64,000 nt of DNA from Clostridiales bacterium Firm_11 (GCA_001604105.1 LVAQ01000012.1:114190-178189); one strand, 5' to 3'; shown: positions 53,527 to 62,557, counted from the first letter of the stretch. Notes: generated by a model from the sequence alone, not told the origin. Program-made: numbers and translations.

Positions 53527-54490
53527 TTGCGCCCTCGCAGGCTTACCTGCAAAACGCCAAGCAAGATATTCTACCTTATCAAAACCTGTGGATTGTTTGC
53601 ATCATCGCTGTGGATTATGTGTGGCAAACTGGATGCAAGATGTCTTATAGAGGGAATCGTTTCAAAGGACACTGCGCATTCCGAGATCGGGATCATGTAG
53701 GGCGTACAGCAGAAATGCCGAAACAGAACCCATGAAAAACCTGATAGAAGGCGTGTTTGCAAGGCGTAGGGGATACGCAATGTTTCGGGGTTTCGTTGCC
53801 GCAGGAGGGATTCATCGGCAATCGTACGCTGCCATACGGCATGATTGCTTGAATTCTCGTGATGTGGAAAACACGTGGTTTTCGATGATGCAAAGCATGG
53901 AAAACTTGAGGGGAAACGCCCGCGGCGAGGGTAGAGGGCGGGAAGCCTCCTGTATGCAATGCGGGTGCGCGTCCGCCGCAGCAGCAGGCAGGATGAGCAC
54001 CATGATAGGCATATAACAAGCAAACCTGAATATTGCGGGGATTCAATTCCCTGTGAGATGGATATGCTTTAGGCAAGCGTTGCGTTTGCCATTTGGCCTG
54101 CTGTGCGCACAGCATCCTGCTTGACAAAGGGAACGCCCCACAGCCAACCATAACCACATTGGCCTGCGGGGTTGGCTTGGTTGCGGGCGGGGAATACACA
54201 CGCTTGCGGAAGCGCCTTGCCGCGCGTGGGTATTCCCCGTAAGCATCCAGTTGCGAGCAATCGCAAGTGGGCGTAAAAACGAACACAGGGGGCACGCGCT
54301 ACCAAGGAGTACCGCAGCCATGCAGGTGTCTATGTGGAAAAGAAGCGGTGAATCAGGAAAAATCGTGGGAAACATGAGGAAAACGCCATGGATTAAAAAT
54401 ATTTTTGTAAGGAAATCCCGTGGAAAACAACGTCAAACCGTCATATAGTTAGCATTTTCGTTACAATTATGAATACGGCGGTTACATGGA
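53527..54490. other. Long intergenic region before the nrdD promoter
   Basis: About 960 bases with only short, overlapping frames on both strands, none with a good ribosome site or recognisable sequence. No tRNA, CRISPR or clear hairpin array was seen. It may hold a decayed gene. Confidence 0.4.
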
Positions 54491-54538
54491 ACGCTATATA
54501 TGGTATTGACATACCCACGCAGACACAATATAATGACA
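54491..54538 (+). promoter_or_regulatory. Paired NrdR-like boxes at the nrdD promoter
   Basis: ACGCTATATATGGTAT (54491-54506) and ACACAATATAATGACA (54523-54538) each match the NrdR box (ACACWATATAWTGTGT) at about 13 of 16 positions. They start 32 bp apart, close to three helical turns, which is normal for NrdR. The second overlaps the -10 element. Confidence 0.7.
54506..54534 (+). promoter_or_regulatory. Consensus sigma-A promoter of nrdD
   Basis: TTGACA (54506-54511), exactly 17 bp, TATAAT (54529-54534): a perfect match to consensus. The leader is about 180 nt. Confidence 0.88.
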
Positions 54539-54721
54539 ACGTTCACTTTTGGCAGTGCGACGGACGCTTCTCACGCATTGAAGGCGCGATGTGGGGAATC
54601 CCCGCCCGTCTCCGCATATAAAAATCGAGCAGGCAAACGCTTTTTCTGAAGCGTGTAATTGTTCGCGCCCTTTGGGACGCGCGCGAACCGTTCCTGCCCC
54701 AGGAAAAAGGAGAGTCGCGGT

Positions 54722-57046
54722 ATGATCACATCCATTAAAAAGCGTGACGGGCGCGTGGTGCCCTTCGATCAGGGTAAAATTGAACAGGCAATTGAAAAGA
54801 GCTTTATGGCAAGCGGCAGCCAAAAAACGGTGGAGACCGCGCGAGAGCTTGCGGCCATTGTGGTAAGCTCCGTAGAGGCGGATAAGAGCATCAAAGGCGC
54901 GCCCACAGTGGAACAGGTACAGGATATGGTGGAGAAAGTGCTCATTGAGCACGGCTTCGTACGTTCGGCCAAGGCGTACATCCTCTACCGTGCGGAACGC
55001 AGCCGCGTACGCGAAATGAACACGCGGCTGATGAAAACCTTTGAAGATATTTGCTATAAGGACGCCAAGGACAGCGATATCAAACGCGAAAACGCAAACA
55101 TCAACGGCGATACGGCGATGGGTTCTATGCTCAAGTTTGGCAGCGAGGGCAGCAAGCAATTTTATGATATGTACATTTTAAACCCTCGCCATGCGCAGGC
55201 ACACCGCGAAGGGGATATCCATATCCATGATCTGGATTTTTACACCCTCACCACCACCTGCACGCAGATCGACCTGATCCGGCTTTTCCATAACGGGTTT
55301 TCCACCGGCCATGGCGTATTGCGTGAACCCAATGACATCTACAGCTATTCCGCGCTGTGCTGCATCGCCATTCAGGCAAACCAGAACGATCAGCACGGCG
55401 GCCAGAGCGTGGTCAATTTTGACTATGGCATGTCGCCCGGTGTTAAAAAGACCTACTTCAAGCGGTACCGTGACAACCTTGCCCGCGCGCTGGAACTGCT
55501 GGAAGGCGTTGAAGATGCGGCGGATAAAGCGACCGCCTTATTGCGCGGCATAGAAGCGGAAACGGGTAAACTGCCGGAGCTTGCCCACGACGCAGCTTTG
55601 GACAAGGCAGTGCGCGAGAAGCTGACCGCGCTGTGCGGCGCGGGGGAAGAGCAGCTCACCCGTATTTTGGATTTTACCCGCGAGCATGCCGAAAAAGAGA
55701 CCGACAAAGCCACCTATCAGGCCATGGAGGCGCTCATCCATAACCTGAACACCATGAACAGCCGCGCGGGCGCGCAGGTGCCGTTTTCTTCCATCAACTA
55801 CGGCATGGATACCTCGCCTGAGGGACGCATGGTGATCCGCAACATCCTGCTGGCGACCGAATCCGGCCTTGGCAACGGGGAGACCCCTATCTTCCCGATC
55901 CAGATCTTCCGTGTCAAAGAAGGCGTGAGCTTTAATCCCGGTGATACGAATTACGATTTGTACCGCCTGGCCATTCGCACCAGCGCCAAGCGACTGTTCC
56001 CCAATTTTGCCTTTTTGGATGCGCCATTTAATAAGAAGTATTACAAAGAAGGGCAGCCGGATACAGAAATCGCCTACATGGGTTGCCGTACCCGCGTGAT
56101 GGGCAATGCGCATGATCCTGAGCGTGAGATCAGCCCCCGCCGTGGCAATCTCAGCTTTACGACCGTGAACCTGCCCCGTATCGCCATCAAAGCCAAGGGG
56201 GATCTTCCCTGGTTTTTCGAAGAGCTGGAACGGATGATGAACCTGATCGTGGGGCAGTTGCAGGAGCGTTTTGAGATCATCGCCAATAAAAAGGTCAAGA
56301 ATTTCCCCTTCCTGATGGGCGAGGGTGTTTGGATCGACAGCGAAACGCTAGGGTGGGAAGATTCCATCCGCGAAGTGCTCAAACACGGCACGCTTTCCAT
56401 CGGGTTCATCGGCCTGGCCGAAGCGCTGGTGGCGCTGCGCGGCGCACACCACGGTGAAGATGCCAACAGCCAAAACCTTGGACTGGAAATCGTAGGCTTT
56501 ATGCGCAAATTCTGCGATGATATGACCCAGAAGACCAGTATGAACTACACCTGCCTGGCCACCCCTGCCGAGGGGCTCAGCGGACGCTTTGTGCGCATGG
56601 ATAAAGAGCGCTACGGCGAAATCAAAGGGGTGACAGATCGCGATTATTACACCAATAGCTTCCATGTGCCCGTGTATTTCCCCATCGATGCGTTTGAGAA
56701 GATTGCCATTGAAGCGCCCTATCACACGCTGACCAATGCCGGTCACATCAGCTACATTGAAATGGACGGCGACCCCTCCAAAAACCTTGACGCGTTTGAA
56801 AAAGTTGTGCGCCACATGCATGACATGGGCATCGGCTACGGCAGCATCAACCACCCCATCGATCGGGATCCGATGTGCGGCTACAGCGGCATTATCGGCG
56901 ATTGCTGCCCCAAGTGCGGCCGCAATGAGGTGGACAGACCCTTTGAGCGCATCCGCCGCATTACGGGTTACTTGGTGGGCACGCTGGATCGGTTTAACAA
57001 CGCCAAACGCTCCGAGGAGCAGGATCGCGTGAAACACAGCATGTAA
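54722..57046 (+). CDS. nrdD: Anaerobic (class III) ribonucleoside-triphosphate reductase
   Basis: A 774-residue glycyl-radical enzyme that makes dNTPs without oxygen. An N-terminal ATP cone (1-95; SIKKRDGRVVPFDQGKIEQAI) gives allosteric control. The catalytic barrel contains QNDQHGGQS and VPFSSINYG, and the C-terminus has the cysteine cluster CGYSGIIGDCCPKCG and the glycyl-radical segment RRITGYLVGTLDRFNNAK. The start is ATG 54722 after AAAGGAGAG; the frame is open back to 54659 but without a site. The activase gene nrdG, often next to nrdD, is not in the window. NrdR-like boxes upstream imply dATP-linked repression. Confidence 0.98.
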   Translation: MITSIKKRDGRVVPFDQGKIEQAIEKSFMASGSQKTVETARELAAIVVSSVEADKSIKGAPTVEQVQDMVEKVLIEHGFVRSAKAYILYRAERSRVREMNTRLMKTFEDICYKDAKDSDIKRENANINGDTAMGSMLKFGSEGSKQFYDMYILNPRHAQAHREGDIHIHDLDFYTLTTTCTQIDLIRLFHNGFSTGHGVLREPNDIYSYSALCCIAIQANQNDQHGGQSVVNFDYGMSPGVKKTYFKRYRDNLARALELLEGVEDAADKATALLRGIEAETGKLPELAHDAALDKAVREKLTALCGAGEEQLTRILDFTREHAEKETDKATYQAMEALIHNLNTMNSRAGAQVPFSSINYGMDTSPEGRMVIRNILLATESGLGNGETPIFPIQIFRVKEGVSFNPGDTNYDLYRLAIRTSAKRLFPNFAFLDAPFNKKYYKEGQPDTEIAYMGCRTRVMGNAHDPEREISPRRGNLSFTTVNLPRIAIKAKGDLPWFFEELERMMNLIVGQLQERFEIIANKKVKNFPFLMGEGVWIDSETLGWEDSIREVLKHGTLSIGFIGLAEALVALRGAHHGEDANSQNLGLEIVGFMRKFCDDMTQKTSMNYTCLATPAEGLSGRFVRMDKERYGEIKGVTDRDYYTNSFHVPVYFPIDAFEKIAIEAPYHTLTNAGHISYIEMDGDPSKNLDAFEKVVRHMHDMGIGYGSINHPIDRDPMCGYSGIIGDCCPKCGRNEVDRPFERIRRITGYLVGTLDRFNNAKRSEEQDRVKHSM

Positions 57047-57078
57047 AAGGGGAAGGGCTTTTGTGCCCACAAAAGGGG

Positions 57079-57116
57079 AAGGGGTCAGGGGATAAGATTC
57101 CCCTGCACCCCTTTTT
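57079..57116 (+). terminator. First nrdD terminator hairpin
   Basis: AAGGGGTCAGGGG pairs with CCCCTGCACCCCTT, followed by five T. Confidence 0.75.
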
Positions 57117-57140
57117 GCCACCGAAAGGTGGCTTTTTTTT
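57117..57140 (+). terminator. Second nrdD terminator hairpin
   Basis: GCCACC-GAAA-GGTGGC followed by eight T; a tetraloop hairpin with ideal terminator form. Its right arm and T run are also the opening of the repeat units that follow. Confidence 0.9.
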
Positions 57141-57465
57141 GTGCGGGGCGGCGCACAGCCGCTGGGGGCGCAGGGTTCCGCCCTGCGGGGCGGGCAAGGG
57201 CTTTCCGCTCGCCCTTGCGACCTTCGGGTGCCCCTTGCAGGGGGCTTTTTGTGCGTTGCGGCGCACTGCCGCTTGGGGCAGGGGATGCGCCTGCGGGCGC
57301 ACCAAAGGGCTTTCCGCTCGCCCTTTGGAAACCTTCGGGTGCCCCTTGCAGGTGGCTTTTTGTGCGTTGCGGCGCACTGCCGCTGGGACGGGGGATGCGC
57401 CTGCGGGCGCACCAAAGGGCTTTCCGCTCGCCCTTTGGAAACCTTCGGGTGTCGCCTTCTTAGAC
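57130..57465. repeat. Three tandem ~112-bp units (left arm of a large inverted repeat)
   Basis: Units begin at about 57130, 57243 and 57354 with GGCTTTTTGTGCG and end with AACCTTCGGGTG. Each contains a hairpin built on CCAAAGGG/CCCTTTGG (GCAAGGG in the first). The open frames across this block arise from the period and have no ribosome site, so the block is read as noncoding. Confidence 0.8.
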
Positions 57466-58220
57466 GGGGTGGGTATGGCAAGTCGCGCTAGGAGTACAGG
57501 AAAGTCGTCCGCTGCTACTGCGCGTGGCGGAGTAGTGATGTGTTAGGAAGCTCTGCGCGCAGTAGCACCGACCGACAAGCCTGTCCTCCGTCGCGCGACC
57601 CGCCATACCTCCCCTTGGGTTATTCAGGCGACAGGGGTGAAAACACGGGCGGTGGTGGCTTGGATGCAAAAGGGGTTTGTAAGCAAGGCTGTTTTATGTT
57701 GGAAAGCATGCCGTGCCTTTCCTTGGTTAAGTGCGTGGTATGAAGGATTCTCCTTCTCTTATGAACTTAGCCGCAACGTTAATCACACAAAACAGCATCG
57801 CAACCATTCCCATAAAACAGCGAAGCACCCCTTACCATTATGATTGCCGCTACGAATGAACCACGAAACAACTAAGGCAGCAAATCCCCCCTGTCGCCAG
57901 AGTACAGCAAGGCGGGTGGTGCGAGGGGTCGCTCGCAGGCGGACAGGCTTGTCGGTCGGCGCCGCAGCGCCGGACGACTTTCCTGTACGTCAAGGGCGAC
58001 CCCTCGCACCGTACCCGCCGCCTTCGAAGGCGACACCCGAAGGTTTCCAAAGGGCGAGCGGAAAGCCCTTTGGTGCGCCCGCAGGCGCATTCCCCGCCCC
58101 CCAAGCGGCTGTGCGCCGCCCCGCACAAAAAGCCCCCTGCAAGGAAACCACCCGAAGGGTTGCAAGGGCAATCAAAGCCCTTGCCCGCCCACAGGGGCGG
58201 TTCCCCTGTACCCCCCTTTG
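57130..58220. repeat. Large imperfect inverted-repeat element between nrdD and lacI-type gene
   Basis: Exact complementary pairs occur in mirrored order: 57435-57454 with 58031-58050 (TTGGAAACCTTCGGGTGTCG and complement, extending further outward), 57494-57511 with 57971-57988 (GTACAGGAAAGTCGTCCG), and 57568-57586 with 57941-57959 (CCGACCGACAAGCCTGTCC). The centre (57590-57940) is unique and shows no coding frame with a ribosome site. No transposase is present. The right edge meets the promoter of the LacI-type gene. Confidence 0.8.
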
Positions 58221-58221
58221 C

Positions 58222-58250
58222 TTGACAATCGCCCCGCAAAACAGTATGAT
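58222..58250 (+). promoter_or_regulatory. Strong sigma-A promoter of the LacI-type gene
   Basis: TTGACA (58222-58227), 17 bp, TATGAT (58245-58250), directly outside the inverted-repeat element. Confidence 0.82.
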
Positions 58251-58259
58251 ACGATAGGT

Positions 58260-58269
58260 CAAACGTTTG
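58260..58269. promoter_or_regulatory. LacI-family operator palindrome
   Basis: CAAACGTTTG is a perfect palindrome with the CG centre typical of LacI-family operators. It lies at about +3 to +12 of the expected start site, so the regulator probably represses its own operon. Confidence 0.65.
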
Positions 58270-58311
58270 CACGCGCCATGCGTCTTTGACCACGAATGAA
58301 GGAGAATGTTC

Positions 58312-59340
58312 ATGGCAAACAAAGCAACCATTAAAGATGTGGCGAAGCTGGCGGGGGTTTCCGCTTCCACGGTCAGCCGTGCGCTGCGGGATAACCCCCG
58401 CATTTCCGAGGAAGTGCGCCTGCGCATACAAACGATCGCCCGGGAATTGGATTTTCATCCCAACCAGATGGCGCGCAGTTTGGTGAAACGTGAAACCCGC
58501 ATTGTGGGCTTGTTGTTTGCCGAAAACGCCAGCACCAGCATGGGGCATCCGTTTTACCCCGCGGTGCTGCAGGGTCTTGGCAAGGTGGCGGGCGAGCGCC
58601 GCTACCATATGCTGCTGTCCACCGGCGCGGAAAATATGCGGGAAGAAGCTGCTATGCGCGATATGGCGGATAGCGGCTTCGCCTCGGGGCTTATCGCGCT
58701 TACCACGTTTACCAACCCGCAGGAGAGCATCGGCAATATCGGCCTGCCCGTGGTGGAGATCGGCCATCCGCATAACCCTGAGCAGCGTTATTTTGTGGAT
58801 AATGATAACGTTCGCGCGGGTTATGAGGCTGCGCGCTATCTGCTGACGCGCGGGCACAGGCGTATCCTGTTTTTGGGGTATGACCATCGCTTTTTTATGA
58901 TGGTCAACCGCCTGAAAGGCTTTGAGCAAGCCATGGCTGAATACGGCGCGCCCGTCATGCAGGATTGGATTGTGCCTGTGCGCATGATTGAGAACACGCC
59001 GGATTTTATCCGCCTGGGTGAGATTTTTAGCGTGGAAGCGCACCCCACCGCCGTGGTGAGCATGGATGATCCCCTGTCCATTGGGCTGTGCGGCTTTCTA
59101 CAGACGCTGGGCTATGGCGTACCCGACGATGTAAGCATCGTTAGCTTTAACAACACACAGGTGGGGCAGTATCATACCCCCGCGCTTACTTCGATTGATG
59201 TGCATCCACGCGAGCTGGGTATGCACGCGATGACGTTGCTGCTGGATATGCTCAAGGGCAAAGTGACACAGCCCACGCATGTGGAAGTGCCCTTTACGCT
59301 GGTTGAGCGGGCATCCGTCGCGGATTGCCGCTTGCCCTGA
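58312..59340 (+). CDS. LacI-family transcriptional regulator
   Basis: A 342-residue regulator: N-terminal LacI helix-turn-helix and hinge (1-60; TIKDVAKLAGVSASTVSRALRDNPRISEEVR), then a periplasmic-binding-protein-like effector domain (about 60-335; GLLFAENAS..., with VSMDDPLSIGLCGFLQTLG and TSIDVHPRELG). ATG 58312 has AAGGAG at 7-nt spacing and is preferred to ATG 58306. It is the first gene of a two-gene unit with the GH13 enzyme 92 bp downstream, so its effector is probably a malto-oligosaccharide or related sugar. The operator next to its promoter implies autoregulation. Confidence 0.93.
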   Translation: MANKATIKDVAKLAGVSASTVSRALRDNPRISEEVRLRIQTIARELDFHPNQMARSLVKRETRIVGLLFAENASTSMGHPFYPAVLQGLGKVAGERRYHMLLSTGAENMREEAAMRDMADSGFASGLIALTTFTNPQESIGNIGLPVVEIGHPHNPEQRYFVDNDNVRAGYEAARYLLTRGHRRILFLGYDHRFFMMVNRLKGFEQAMAEYGAPVMQDWIVPVRMIENTPDFIRLGEIFSVEAHPTAVVSMDDPLSIGLCGFLQTLGYGVPDDVSIVSFNNTQVGQYHTPALTSIDVHPRELGMHAMTLLLDMLKGKVTQPTHVEVPFTLVERASVADCRLP

Positions 59341-59432
59341 TCGGTGCCCAGGCTGCGGATGGCACGCCTGCCCTGTATCATGCTGCCGCTTTTGATCGCG
59401 CGGCGAAACGATCCGTAAGGAGGAACCCTCTT

Positions 59433-61181
59433 TTGAAACAGCTTTCCCTTGGCTCTATTTACCATATGCCGTGGCTGGAATATCGCCATACCACGCCGGA
59501 TGGGCATATCGTGCTGCGCCTTCGTACGGGCCGCGGCGAGTTTGAACGCGTGATGGTGCGCATCGCCAACCACTATAACTACCCCGATCCCTTTGCCCTT
59601 GGGCAGACGTTGCCCATGACCGTAGCATACCAGGATGATCTGTTCGATTTTTACGAGATCATCTTCCCGCTAGCCGATCCGCGGTTTAAGTACCTGTTTT
59701 TGCTCTATGCCGATGGTGAGCGCGTGTACAAGCTGGATGGCGCAGGCCTGCGCTATGGAGAAAACACCTTTGATGACATCAGCGAGAGTTTTGCCTTTGC
59801 CTATGCCTACCCCGCCGCGCCCATGCCCGACTGGGCGCGCGGCTGTGTGGGTTATCAGATATTCCCGGATCGCTTCCGGCGGGCGGGCGAAGGGGAACCC
59901 GGGCTGGAGCCATGGAACAGCGACCGCGTACAAAGCGAATATCGCTTTGGCGGTAACTTGGCCGGCATTTGTGAAGCCGTGCCGTATCTGAAGGAACTGG
60001 GCGTGGATATGATCTATACCACCCCCGTATTTATCAGTGACAGCGCCCACCGCTACAATACCTTCGACTACTATCAGGTTGACCCTTTGCTGGGTACGGA
60101 GGGTGATCTGAAGAAGCTTTGTGATACGCTGCATAAAAACGGGATGCGCATTGTGCTGGATGGCGTTTTCAACCACTGCGGCCTTGGCTTTGCCCCTTTT
60201 GTGGACGCGCGGGAAAAGGGCAGGGACAGCGAGTATTACGACTGGTTTTTCTTTGACGATGTGGAAGCCTGCGGCTATCGCACCTTCAGCCATGAACCCT
60301 ACATGCCCAAGCTGAACCTGCAAAATGAAGCCTGTGCGGCATATTTTTTGGAAGTAGGGGAGTACTGGCTTAAAACCTGCGGCATAGATGGCTGGCGGCT
60401 GGATGTGAGTCCAGAAGTCTGGCCAGATTTCTGGCGCAAGTTCCATGCGATGATGAAGCGCGTAGCCCCCGATAGCCTGATGATCGCCGAGTGCTGGGAT
60501 GACAGCCGTGAGTGGCTTACCGCGGGCGATATGTTTGATTCCACCATGCATTACATGCTCAGCCGCAATCTGTGGAAGCGCTTCTGCCACCATAGCATCC
60601 CGCTATCTGCCTTTGACGCGGCGGTCAATAACGCGGCCATGCTGTACCCCCAGCGCACGCAGGATGTGCTGTGGACGTTCCTGGGCTCCCACGATACCAT
60701 GCGAATGCTCACCCGTGCCGGGGGAGACAGCCGGATGCTGCATGCCGCATCGTTTTTCCAGTTTACGTTCATGGGCATACCCATTATTTATTACGGGGAT
60801 GAACTGGCCATGGAAGGCGGTGCCGATCCGGATAACCGCCGCGCCATGCGCTGGGATAATGTGGAGGGAAATGCTACCCGTAAGCATTTCAAAAAGCTGG
60901 CCAAACTGCGAAGGAAGCATGAGGCGCTCAAGCTGGGTGCGTTTCGCACATGGCATGTCGGGAATGACGGGCTGTATGCTTATGAGCGCTTTACCGATAC
61001 CGAGCGTGTGTTGTGTGTGCTGAATACCAGCTGTGAAGAAGTGACCATGCAGCTGCCCTTGCCCGAGCCGCTGCGCAGTCAGGCGGCCGTGCGGGATCTC
61101 TACGGCGAGCGTTCCCTGCCGGTATGGAGCGGCTTGGTGGAAATCAAACTGAGCGTCGGCGATGGGATGATTCTCAAATAA
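59433..61181 (+). CDS. Glycoside hydrolase family 13 enzyme (neopullulanase/cyclomaltodextrinase-like)
   Basis: A 582-residue intracellular GH13 enzyme: N-terminal beta-sandwich (1-125), (beta/alpha)8 barrel, and C-terminal beta domain (about 500-582). Conserved regions are DGVFNHCG (243-250), GWRLDVSPE with nucleophile D324, IAECWDD with acid/base E353, and LGSHDT with D421. Its N-terminal domain and length match cyclomaltodextrinase, neopullulanase or maltogenic amylase. The start is TTG 59433 with AAGGAGG 9 nt upstream; an earlier in-frame start (59325) would overlap the regulator gene and is rejected. Probably controlled by the adjacent LacI-type protein. Confidence 0.93.
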   Translation: MKQLSLGSIYHMPWLEYRHTTPDGHIVLRLRTGRGEFERVMVRIANHYNYPDPFALGQTLPMTVAYQDDLFDFYEIIFPLADPRFKYLFLLYADGERVYKLDGAGLRYGENTFDDISESFAFAYAYPAAPMPDWARGCVGYQIFPDRFRRAGEGEPGLEPWNSDRVQSEYRFGGNLAGICEAVPYLKELGVDMIYTTPVFISDSAHRYNTFDYYQVDPLLGTEGDLKKLCDTLHKNGMRIVLDGVFNHCGLGFAPFVDAREKGRDSEYYDWFFFDDVEACGYRTFSHEPYMPKLNLQNEACAAYFLEVGEYWLKTCGIDGWRLDVSPEVWPDFWRKFHAMMKRVAPDSLMIAECWDDSREWLTAGDMFDSTMHYMLSRNLWKRFCHHSIPLSAFDAAVNNAAMLYPQRTQDVLWTFLGSHDTMRMLTRAGGDSRMLHAASFFQFTFMGIPIIYYGDELAMEGGADPDNRRAMRWDNVEGNATRKHFKKLAKLRRKHEALKLGAFRTWHVGNDGLYAYERFTDTERVLCVLNTSCEEVTMQLPLPEPLRSQAAVRDLYGERSLPVWSGLVEIKLSVGDGMILK

Positions 61182-61267
61182 GCGCGGCCTGATGGCAAGC
61201 ACAAAGGGCAGCGCCGCATAAAACAGGCAACGCTCTCAGGTGCGGGCATGGTTGCCCATGCGAAATA

Positions 61268-61307
61268 CAAACGCCCCAGCGCAAGAATCCGCGTTGGGGC
61301 GTTTGCA
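61268..61307. terminator. Bidirectional terminator between GH13 and MerR-type genes
   Basis: AAACGCCCCAGCGC pairs with GCGTTGGGGCGTTT around a short loop between convergent genes. The remaining 61182-61553 shows no gene. Confidence 0.8.
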
Positions 61308-61553
61308 TTTGGGAAACGGGTTGTTTTTAGGAATGGTACGGCTCACGCCTGTGGCATCGATCTGTTGCTGCGCATGCAACCACGCTCGTTTCGGGGGTTC
61401 ACCAATGCTCTGTGCTATGGAACCGAACCCGGGCAATGCTGCTCATGTGCGGGCGCGTGACGTTTGCGCGGCATATCCAGCGGGAAGCATCCTTGCCAGC
61501 GCTTGGGTTGCATGCGCTGTTGCAGCTTGTCAGCTTCTGCCAGCCGAACCCAG

Positions 61554-62285
61554 TTATTCCTTGATGCGGCGCATGGCTTCGCTCATCAGCTTGGCGGTGC
61601 CTTCGCCGTAGGCATCCAGCGTTTTTTGGAACCGCTCATCCGCCAGATACATCTCCCCGATGCCGATGAGCATTTCATCCGTACAGTGATAGAACCGCTG
61701 GCTCATCAGGCTGCGCCACTTCAGCACCTGAGCGCGGACCTCTGCGCCTACGGGGTCTTTGCCAACCAGTGCGGCAAAGCCCTTGAACACAGCATCCATC
61801 TCCTCCTGCACAGCAGCCCAATCCTCCTTGGTATAATGTGCGGTACGTTTCTGGCTTTCCCGGTAGGCATCGGTGTTTCCCCAGCGCTCCATAGCTTCCT
61901 TTGCGTATTCATCCCGCTTTTCGGTAATGTTACTTTGGTCAAATGGGGTCATCATGGTTTCATCCTTCCCTTGTAAGATGCGTTCGCATAGGTCGATCAA
62001 ACCCTGCATACGCGCCATTTTCAGCTTGAGCAGCTCGCGATGCCGCTCCACGGCCGTGCGTGTGTCCCGCGCCTCCGCTTCCAGCAGCGGCGCAATGTCC
62101 TTGAGGGGAAAGTCCAGTTCGCGCAGGAACAGGATTTGTTGCAGCCGCCGCAGATCCTGCGCCGAATACAGCCGATAACCGGCTTGCGTGGCGCTGGCCG
62201 GGGGCAGCAGCCCTATCTGATCATAGTACCGCAAGGTGCGTGTACTAACGCCCGCGAGCCTTGCCACTTCCTGAACCGTCATCAT
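61554..62285 (-). CDS. MerR-family regulator with TipAS-type ligand domain
   Basis: A 243-residue regulator: N-terminal MerR winged helix (1-70; VQEVARLAGVSTRTLRYYDQIGLLPP), a dimerisation helix (about 75-115), and a C-terminal TipAS-like antibiotic-binding domain (about 125-243). The latter has YAKEAMERWGNTDAYRES and RFYHCTDEMLIGIGEMYLADERF. TipA/Mta proteins bind drugs or peptides and activate resistance genes and themselves. The start is ATG 62285 after AAAGGAGAG; the frame is open to 62312. No target exporter is adjacent; the MATE gene is about 54 kb away. Confidence 0.93.
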   Translation of the reverse strand: MMTVQEVARLAGVSTRTLRYYDQIGLLPPASATQAGYRLYSAQDLRRLQQILFLRELDFPLKDIAPLLEAEARDTRTAVERHRELLKLKMARMQGLIDLCERILQGKDETMMTPFDQSNITEKRDEYAKEAMERWGNTDAYRESQKRTAHYTKEDWAAVQEEMDAVFKGFAALVGKDPVGAEVRAQVLKWRSLMSQRFYHCTDEMLIGIGEMYLADERFQKTLDAYGEGTAKLMSEAMRRIKE

Positions 62286-62329
62286 GCCGTTTCTCTCCTT
62301 TACAAGTTGCACACCATGGCCGTAGGATT

Positions 62330-62360
62330 ATCCTACACCTTTACGTTACGGCAAGGTCAA
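62330..62360 (-). promoter_or_regulatory. MerR-type promoter/operator with 19-bp spacer
   Basis: On the minus strand TTGACC (62355-62360) and TAGGAT (62330-62335) are 19 bp apart, the overlong spacing that MerR-family activators correct. The spacer carries an ACCTT...AAGGT inverted repeat, and the -10 lies in a GTAGGATNATCCTAC palindrome (62322-62336). It indicates direct autoactivation. Confidence 0.72.
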
Positions 62361-62394
62361 GCCTTTTTTCTTTAAAGCGAATGGATGCAAAACA

Positions 62395-62429
62395 GCCTTG
62401 CCCGGATGGCACACGCATCCGGGCAAGGC
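62395..62429 (-). terminator. Terminator of the zinc-ribbon membrane protein gene
   Basis: GCCTTGCCCGGATG pairs with CATCCGGGCAAGGC around a 7-nt loop, with TGTTTT following on the minus strand. Confidence 0.75.
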
Positions 62430-62557
62430 CGATTGGTTTTGCGTCTCAACCGCATCGTGTTAACGCGCTTTCATACCATCATTGCGAGGGGGCTAAAAGG
62501 GTTGAAGCACGCGGCCATGCCTTCGCGCTGACCGCTGGAACAGCTTCCCGCGGCTGG

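Noticed and set aside
53693..54295. 200-codon minus-strand frame between the LRR gene and nrdD
   Set aside because: No ribosome site, rich in Pro/Arg/Cys in a manner typical of non-coding frames, overlapped by plus-strand frames of the same quality.
57061..57546. Frames across the tandem units (161 and 111-116 codons, three frames)
   Set aside because: All three frames are open because the unit is GC-rich and periodic; there is no ribosome site and the encoded repeats differ by frame. Treated as noncoding.
57850..59043. Long minus-strand frame of 397 codons across the inverted repeat and LacI-type gene
   Set aside because: It is antisense to a clear LacI-family gene and runs through repeat DNA; the sequence matches no protein pattern. 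GC-rich coding DNA commonly leaves such shadow frames.
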